DNA of 10,336 bases from Nitrospiraceae bacterium (GTDB lineage: Bacteria > Nitrospirota > Nitrospiria > Nitrospirales > UBA8639). The notes beneath the pieces are model-generated. The model did no database searches. It was not told the DNA's origin and worked only from the letters and a program-made list of their open reading frames with translations. The stretch lies in assembly GCA_003523945.1 (NCBI GenBank), contig DOFS01000555.1, positions 310-10,645 of the forward strand. The letters are read 5' to 3'. The position numbers were made by a program, and so were the translations under genes. Positions within the stretch are counted from its first letter, which is position 1. The number at the start of each line of letters is the position of its first letter. Shown in pieces: positions 6,096-10,336 of the stretch.

Positions 6096-7115
6096 TCAGT
6101 CATCGTGAAATAACATCGGTTCCAACAGTTCAGCGCGCAGGCCAACCGTTCTGCTTTGGCAAATAATGGCAAGGTCTCGAATGGCCCATTCTTTCAGGAG
6201 CAAGAATCCCACGACGACGGAGAACCCGAATGGCGGTCCGTACAGCATCCTTTGCGCCATCTTTCGTATCCGCCTCGTGAGGTGCCGTTCCCAGTCTAAA
6301 AGGGTCTCGCCATTTTGCCAGTGGTGCATGACGGTCACCGACTGAATCGCGGCTCGAAACTCTTCGAAGGTGGCCGCATGAGCCAATTGACGCATGAGGT
6401 CTGCAGTTCTTTGCGAAGATTTAATCAGCGAGAGCCCGGCAGCTGCTTCGGGAGTCAGGCCATAGGTCAGCCGATATCGCCCCATCCAGAGCAGACTCAC
6501 AGTATGCACAAGCTGGGCTATGATACGCCGAACCAGAACAGCCCCTGGTCCTCGAAATCCCTCCGCCGCTTTTTGCAAGGAAGTGTACACCGCACGATCA
6601 AGTGCGGATTCAACGGCGAACAGGCCTTCCTCCTCTTCCCACAGGGGTGCTGTGGTATGGAGAGGAATAGCAAAGACCGTCTCCTTTACGGCCAACTGCA
6701 AATCACTCATCCGCTGGGCACGTTCCAAGGCCTTGATGTTAACCGTGGCCACTTTTCCGAAATTCAACAATGTCTCCGTCTTGACGCCTTTCCCACCCGC
6801 AATCGCCCGCAGGGCATATTTCACATTTTCAAGTTCCAACCGATCCATAAGACTCTGAACCAACTGTTGAGCTGAGCCAGAAATTCTCCGAAGAACGACT
6901 TGGTAATCTGGCACAAGCCACTGAGCAAGGAGCCACTGTCTCGAAGGAAGGGAGCCATCTTCAGGAGTCGGCACGTTGGCTTCTCGCAATACCTCCATAA
7001 CCGTCGTGCCGGTTGGAGCCTCGAGTAACCGTCTGAAGTGTTGGACCGATGGCAGACGCCCCGCTCTTGTCCTCAACCGAGCGTTGAGGGCTCCATATTT
7101 AGCGGCCGCGAGCAT
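6096..7115 (-). CDS. atpC: V/A-type ATPase subunit C (rotor coupling, d-like)
   Basis: The protein has 339 residues, the normal size for archaeal-type subunit C (the AC39/d family). It is mostly helical and soluble. It begins MLAAAKYGALNARLRTRAGRL, a conserved N-terminal helix. DRLELENVKYALRAIAGGKG (91-110) matches the family's repeated 'ENLKxxLR' helices, and a longer helical C-terminal half follows. Subunit C sits as a funnel between the D/F axle and the c-ring and passes torque. The start is well set: GGAGGAGGAGAAAC lies immediately before the ATG at 7115. That ATG is inside the end of the upstream stalk gene, giving a 17-base overlap. The sequence is divergent, and the family call rests on a few motifs plus size and position between stalk and I genes. 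Confidence 0.88.
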   Translation of the reverse strand: MLAAAKYGALNARLRTRAGRLPSVQHFRRLLEAPTGTTVMEVLREANVPTPEDGSLPSRQWLLAQWLVPDYQVVLRRISGSAQQLVQSLMDRLELENVKYALRAIAGGKGVKTETLLNFGKVATVNIKALERAQRMSDLQLAVKETVFAIPLHTTAPLWEEEEGLFAVESALDRAVYTSLQKAAEGFRGPGAVLVRRIIAQLVHTVSLLWMGRYRLTYGLTPEAAAGLSLIKSSQRTADLMRQLAHAATFEEFRAAIQSVTVMHHWQNGETLLDWERHLTRRIRKMAQRMLYGPPFGFSVVVGFLLLKEWAIRDLAIICQSRTVGLRAELLEPMLFHDD

Positions 7116-7464
7116 GTTTCTCCTCCTCCATGAGAAGCTGGTGAAGAGCTGTATTCACCGCCGCTTGGATGTTTTGGGGTCCCTCTTGTCGAATACGGGA
7201 TGCTTCTTTTTCTGCCTCCACGCGTTTCGCCTGGCATTGAGGATGGATCTGCTCAAGGAGACGTGCACGGGTCTGAGAAGCCGCCTTCTTGGCTTCCTCC
7301 TTGACACGCGTCAGTTGTTCGATATGATTTCGTGCGGCCTCTTCTCCTATCGCCTGCGCTCGCAGGGTGGCTTCTGCAACGATCTTCTTGGCTTGTTCCT
7401 CCCATGCAAAGAGCTGTTGTGTTTCTTCCTGCATACTGCTCATGGCCTTCTTGTCGCCTTTCAT
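7099..7464 (-). CDS. V/A-type ATPase subunit G/H-like coiled-coil stalk protein
   Basis: The 121-residue protein is one long charged helix from about residue 12 to 117, rich in Ala, Glu, Lys, Arg and Gln, with no membrane segment. This is the composition and size of subunit G (archaeal H), which pairs with subunit E in the peripheral stalk. The core QAKKIVAEATLRAQAIGEEAARNHIEQL (24-51) has the right-handed coiled-coil look of that family. Such sequences are low in information, so the call relies on context within the operon. I start at the ATG whose ATGA overlaps the USP stop (7461-7464). A GTG at 7485 would add seven residues inside the USP gene without a better ribosome site. The last 17 bases overlap atpC, and the GGAGGAGGAG inside its end doubles as the binding site for atpC. 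Confidence 0.82.
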   Translation of the reverse strand: MKGDKKAMSSMQEETQQLFAWEEQAKKIVAEATLRAQAIGEEAARNHIEQLTRVKEEAKKAASQTRARLLEQIHPQCQAKRVEAEKEASRIRQEGPQNIQAAVNTALHQLLMEEEKHARGR

Positions 7465-7898
7465 CGAATGACCAGAACATGGCACGGAGCTGTTTCGATA
7501 ACCCGTTCCGTCATGCTCCCAATTAAAATCCGACGTGGGCCTCTGGTTCCAACCCGTCCGATGACAATCAGATCCACTCCATGGTGTTGCGCATGATCGA
7601 CCACGGCTTCATAGGGCACCCCTTCCTTCATGTGTGTGGTAATCTCGATATTCGCCTCTCGAGCTACGGTGTTGGCATCGACGAGAATCCCCATGGCTCG
7701 CTCCCGCAATTCTTCTTGGATGTGGGCTTGGCTCTTGCCGAAAAGGCGGCTAATTTGGGAAACAGAGGCTGTATCAATCACGTGAAGGACATGAACTTGG
7801 GCTTCCGTCAGTTTGGCAAGTTCTAGCCCAAACTTGAGTGCTTCCACGGCATGCTTCGATCCATCCACCGGCACCAAAATGTGCTGAAACAGTGTCAT
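7461..7898 (-). CDS. Universal stress protein (USP-A type, ATP-binding class) inside the ATPase operon
   Basis: The 145-residue protein is a single USP domain with a Rossmann-like alpha/beta fold. It opens HILVPVDGSKHAVEAL (6-21), with Asp12 at the conserved adenine-contact position. It ends with HHGVDLIVIGRVGTRGPRRILIGSMTERVI (105-134). The ATP-binding signature G-2x-G-9x-G-S is intact (Gly114, Gly117, Gly127, Ser128), so it probably binds ATP as the MJ0577 class does. It is cytoplasmic and probably dimeric by family analogy. The gene begins four bases after atpD, with GAGAGG suitably upstream, and its TGA shares ATGA with the next ATPase gene. It must therefore be expressed with the ATPase. 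USP proteins are not structural ATPase subunits; a role in sensing energy state or regulating the enzyme is inference from location only. Confidence 0.95.
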   Translation of the reverse strand: MTLFQHILVPVDGSKHAVEALKFGLELAKLTEAQVHVLHVIDTASVSQISRLFGKSQAHIQEELRERAMGILVDANTVAREANIEITTHMKEGVPYEAVVDHAQHHGVDLIVIGRVGTRGPRRILIGSMTERVIETAPCHVLVIR

Positions 7899-7902
7899 GG
7901 AA

Positions 7903-8520
7903 TCAAATCCTCTCTAGGGCTTTGAGGCGTTTTAACTGGAAGTGTGACTCCCGCTCCCGTTCCTCTAACGTTTCCTGAATAAATTTCAGGGTTTCCTGGT
8001 GTTGGGGTATCACCAAATATTCCAAGGCATTGGTTCGACGTTGCGTTTTGGCCAGTTCTTGGGCTAACCGCCAGACTGCCGTTTCAATTTCTGCGCGCTC
8101 TCCCAGTAGAACCAGGGCCCGCTGAAACCGTTCCACCATCTCATCCAACACCGCCGGGGATTCTCCTAATCCCCAAATCGGAAGTTTTGGAATTATTTTC
8201 ACTTGCACGAAGGGCACGGAGACACCCATCACACTTCGTTCCCGTACGGTGACTTCGGCACGTTCCCGGCATCCCTGAGCCAGTCGCAGGGCACCATCAT
8301 GCCCAATCTGAGTCAAAACCAGTTTCAATGATGTATAGGCTTCCTCGAGTGCCGTGTTGGCTTCCGTCCCCATTCGTTTCACATCGTTGACGAGATGGAG
8401 TAACTCCGTCAGCAATACTTCCCGTTTTTGGGAGAGCAATTCGTGGCCCTCCTGGGCCAAAGCCAGGGCTTCCCTGACCGCTAAGAGATTGGCTTTAGTC
8501 GCAGCGAGTTCCAGCCTCAA
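7903..8520 (-). CDS. atpD: V/A-type ATPase subunit D (central rotor axle)
   Basis: The 205-residue protein matches subunit D throughout. It begins [44 protein letters not shown], the conserved N-terminal helix with the KxxLL and QEGHELLxxKREVLL signature. It ends with a helical arm containing [21 protein letters not shown], typical of the C-terminal helix. The two long helices form the antiparallel axle inside A3B3, equivalent in role to F-type gamma. The start codon is TTG at 8520, supported by AAGGAG eight bases upstream and by a TTGA overlap with the B stop (8517-8520). No ATG occurs close by, so the TTG start is likely real. The size is normal. USP follows after four bases. Here the symbol means V-type D, not F-type beta. 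Confidence 0.95.
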   Translation of the reverse strand: MRLELAATKANLLAVREALALAQEGHELLSQKREVLLTELLHLVNDVKRMGTEANTALEEAYTSLKLVLTQIGHDGALRLAQGCRERAEVTVRERSVMGVSVPFVQVKIIPKLPIWGLGESPAVLDEMVERFQRALVLLGERAEIETAVWRLAQELAKTQRRTNALEYLVIPQHQETLKFIQETLEERERESHFQLKRLKALERI

Positions 8521-9896
8521 GTCAGATGCTCCTTCAGTTCGTCTTCCGTCACCCTTGTCAGTTCCTCAGGCGGAAGCTCGGCAAGAGCCCCCCATCCGTG
8601 GTCCAAGGTCTCCACTATCGAACGGTCCTCATTGACCCCTTGTGCAATCACCTGGCGTTCAAAGCGGGTGCCAAAGGTAATGTATCGTTTGTCTACAGCG
8701 GAGAGTTCTTCTTCTCCGATGATGGCAGCGAGGTTCTCTAGCTGGCGAACCCGGGAATATGCGGCGTACAGCTGGCTGGCTAGGTTCGCATGATCGGAAC
8801 GGGTGCGATCTGGCCCGACTCCATCCTTCATAAGACGGGAAAGCGACGGGAGAACATTAATGGGCGGCAGAATACCCTTTCGAAAGAGGTGTCGGTCCAA
8901 GACAATTTGTCCTTCAGTGATGTACCCCGTGAGGTCGGGAATGGGATGAGTTATGTCATCGTTGGGCATGGTAAGGATTGGCAGCTGGGTGATTGATCCC
9001 GGCAGGCCAGTGATACGCCCGGCCCGCTCATACAAGGATGCCAGATCGCTATACAGATATCCTGGGTATCCTTTACGGCTTGGCATTTCGCCTTTGGCGG
9101 AGGCAATTTCCCGCACAGCTTCACAATATGCCGTCATATCGATCATGATAACTAAGACATGCATGCCAAGATCGAAGGCCAGATACTCCGCGACGGTGAG
9201 GGCGACACGCGGCGCAATGATTCTGACCATCGAAGGCTCATCGGCAAGGTTCAAAAACATGACAACTTGTTGCAAGCCATTTCCCGTTGCAAAGGTATCC
9301 CGGAACAGCTCGGCTTCATCATGTTTGATTCCCATCGCCACGAAGACAATGGCAAAGGTTTCAGTGTTCGTTGGCAATTTGGCTTGGCGAATGATTTGCG
9401 CGGCCAGCTCATTGTGGGGAAGCCCACTCCCCGAGAAGACCGGTAGCTTTTGGCCGCGAACTAGGCTGTTTAATCCGTCGATGGCTGAGATTCCGGTCTG
9501 AATAAAGTCGCGTGGATAGTCACGCTGGAGCGGATTAATCGGGCGACCATTAATATTTCTCCAATGCATCGCCGGAGCAGCAGGAAGATCATCAATCGGT
9601 CGCCCTAGGCCGTCGAAGATCCGCCCAAGCAGTCCGGGGGAGAGACCCAATTCGAAGGGACGCCCCTGGAAGTGCACGCGAGTATGTGGCAGCCCCAGCC
9701 CACTCGTCCCTTCAAATACCTCGATCACTGCAGATTCGGGATGAACTTCCAACACCCGGCCATATCGGCTTTTCCCATGCCCGTTTTCTACTCGAACCAT
9801 CTCGCCATATCCCACACCCGCAATACCGTTGATGACCAGTAAGGGGCCGTTTAGTTCACTGAGACCATGACATTCTTTTCCGGAAATCCGCCGCAC
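8517..9896 (-). CDS. atpB: V/A-type ATPase subunit B (non-catalytic head subunit)
   Basis: The 459-residue protein is full length. A beta-barrel domain covers about 12-80 ([23 protein letters not shown]). A nucleotide-fold domain follows, in which the P-loop position reads [15 protein letters not shown] (154-168). This degenerate Walker A lacks the GKT of subunit A and marks a non-catalytic B subunit. The motif [23 protein letters not shown] (272-294) is a B-family hallmark. The C-terminal helical domain runs from about 370 to 459. B alternates with A in the A3B3 ring. The start is GTG at 9896 with AGGAG six bases upstream. It follows the atpA stop after three bases, and no nearby ATG fits. 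It overlaps atpD by four bases. Catalytic activity is not expected from B alone. Confidence 0.97.
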   Translation of the reverse strand: MRRISGKECHGLSELNGPLLVINGIAGVGYGEMVRVENGHGKSRYGRVLEVHPESAVIEVFEGTSGLGLPHTRVHFQGRPFELGLSPGLLGRIFDGLGRPIDDLPAAPAMHWRNINGRPINPLQRDYPRDFIQTGISAIDGLNSLVRGQKLPVFSGSGLPHNELAAQIIRQAKLPTNTETFAIVFVAMGIKHDEAELFRDTFATGNGLQQVVMFLNLADEPSMVRIIAPRVALTVAEYLAFDLGMHVLVIMIDMTAYCEAVREIASAKGEMPSRKGYPGYLYSDLASLYERAGRITGLPGSITQLPILTMPNDDITHPIPDLTGYITEGQIVLDRHLFRKGILPPINVLPSLSRLMKDGVGPDRTRSDHANLASQLYAAYSRVRQLENLAAIIGEEELSAVDKRYITFGTRFERQVIAQGVNEDRSIVETLDHGWGALAELPPEELTRVTEDELKEHLT

Positions 9897-9909
9897 GTTT
9901 CACTCCTGC
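9890..9909 (-). promoter_or_regulatory. Ribosome binding site for atpB with a GTG start
   Basis: On the minus strand the end of atpA reads GCAGGAGTGAAACGTG. AGGAG sits at the end of atpA, the TGA follows directly, and three bases later the GTG begins atpB. This spacing of six bases supports the GTG start and makes atpB translation tightly coupled to atpA. Confidence 0.7.
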
Positions 9910-10336
9910 ATTGTGTGTTCGAGCTGATTCATCTCGGCATCGATCTGCGTCACAATCTGACCAATAGTATCGAGCTCTTCATTGGGTATCGCTTTCATCC
10001 GCGCTATTTTTTCTGTGACAGGAAGTTCCCGCACACGATAAAACGGGATGTGGATTTTCATGACGTCGGTTGCCCGAGCTATCCAATGCTGCAAAACTTT
10101 CATCATCGCAACCTGCTTCTCCGGGGTAGTGTACCGGTCGATGGGGTCAAAGGCATTCTGCTGGAGAAACGCTTCGCGCCACAGCCGTGCCCCAAAGAGT
10201 GCCAACTTTTGGTCATCCGGCAGCGAGTCTTCGCCCACCAGTTTGACCATCTGCTGAAGGCGACGATCCTTTTGCATAAGATCTAAGGCTTCAGAACGGA
10301 GTAACGCCCAGTCTGGCTCTCGCTCAGTCCACCAGG
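9900..10336 (-). CDS. atpA: V/A-type ATPase catalytic subunit A, C-terminal part (cut by window edge)
   Basis: The frame is open from the right edge to the TGA at 9900-9902 and gives the last 145 residues, so the 5' part lies outside. The visible part, from WWTEREPDWALLRSEALDLM to MNQLEHTMQE, is the C-terminal helical domain of subunit A. It holds the family motifs LVGEDSLPDDQKLALFGARLWREAFLQQNAFDP and VDxY-like IDRYTT. The Walker A and catalytic glutamate that would prove catalysis are beyond the window. The match is closer to the A subunit than to B because of REAFLQQNAFDP. The gene ends three bases before atpB and carries the ribosome site of atpB in its last codons. Subunit A and B are the first ATPase genes visible, but the operon may begin further upstream. 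Confidence 0.93.
   Translation of the reverse strand, partial: WWTEREPDWALLRSEALDLMQKDRRLQQMVKLVGEDSLPDDQKLALFGARLWREAFLQQNAFDPIDRYTTPEKQVAMMKVLQHWIARATDVMKIHIPFYRVRELPVTEKIARMKAIPNEELDTIGQIVTQIDAEMNQLEHTMQE

Noticed and set aside
6315..7596. Long plus-strand frames opposite atpC, the stalk gene and the USP gene
   Set aside because: They lie antisense to clearly recognised genes with good ribosome sites, and their translations look like no protein family.
8953..9501. Plus-strand frame of 182 codons opposite atpB
   Set aside because: It is antisense to the strongly conserved B subunit coding region, and open antisense frames are expected there.

Overview
The window is a stretch of bacterial chromosome in which every gene I can support lies on the minus strand, so it reads from right to left. 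About three quarters of it (2774-10336) is one compact operon for a rotary V/A-type (vacuolar/archaeal-type) ATPase. In transcription order it encodes A (C-terminal part only, cut by the window edge), B, D, a universal stress protein (USP), a short G/H-like coiled-coil stalk subunit, C, I (the membrane 'a' subunit), K (the c-ring proteolipid), F and E. Junctions are tight: TTGA or ATGA overlaps, a 17-base overlap, or gaps of 2-30 bases. Together they supply the catalytic head (A3B3), central axle (D, F, C), two-part peripheral stalk (E, G) and membrane motor (I, K). The gene order differs from the familiar bacterial layouts, and the stress protein inside the operon is the most distinctive point.

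Downstream of the ATPase, 2448-2600 encodes a free-standing 50-residue YHS-domain protein with a possible metal-binding cysteine set. A 297-base non-coding stretch follows, holding a roughly 75-base imperfect inverted repeat (2293-2366) that looks like a dispersed repeat element. Next come an unrecognised 163-residue protein with two cysteine pairs (1659-2150) and a DUF389/TIGR00341 membrane protein (599-1615). A 234-base gap leads to the start of a HAD-family hydrolase of the beta-phosphoglucomutase type (1-364, cut by the left edge). That type commonly sits beside GH65 glycoside phosphorylases.

The organism is a bacterium with moderate GC and good Shine-Dalgarno sites. The ATPase genes are bacterial V/A-type, not F-type. 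The style of the inverted repeat and the gene mixture recall Nitrospira-like (Nitrospirota) genomes, but this is an impression from memory and not proven by the sequence. No rRNA, tRNA, CRISPR array, transposase or phage gene was seen.
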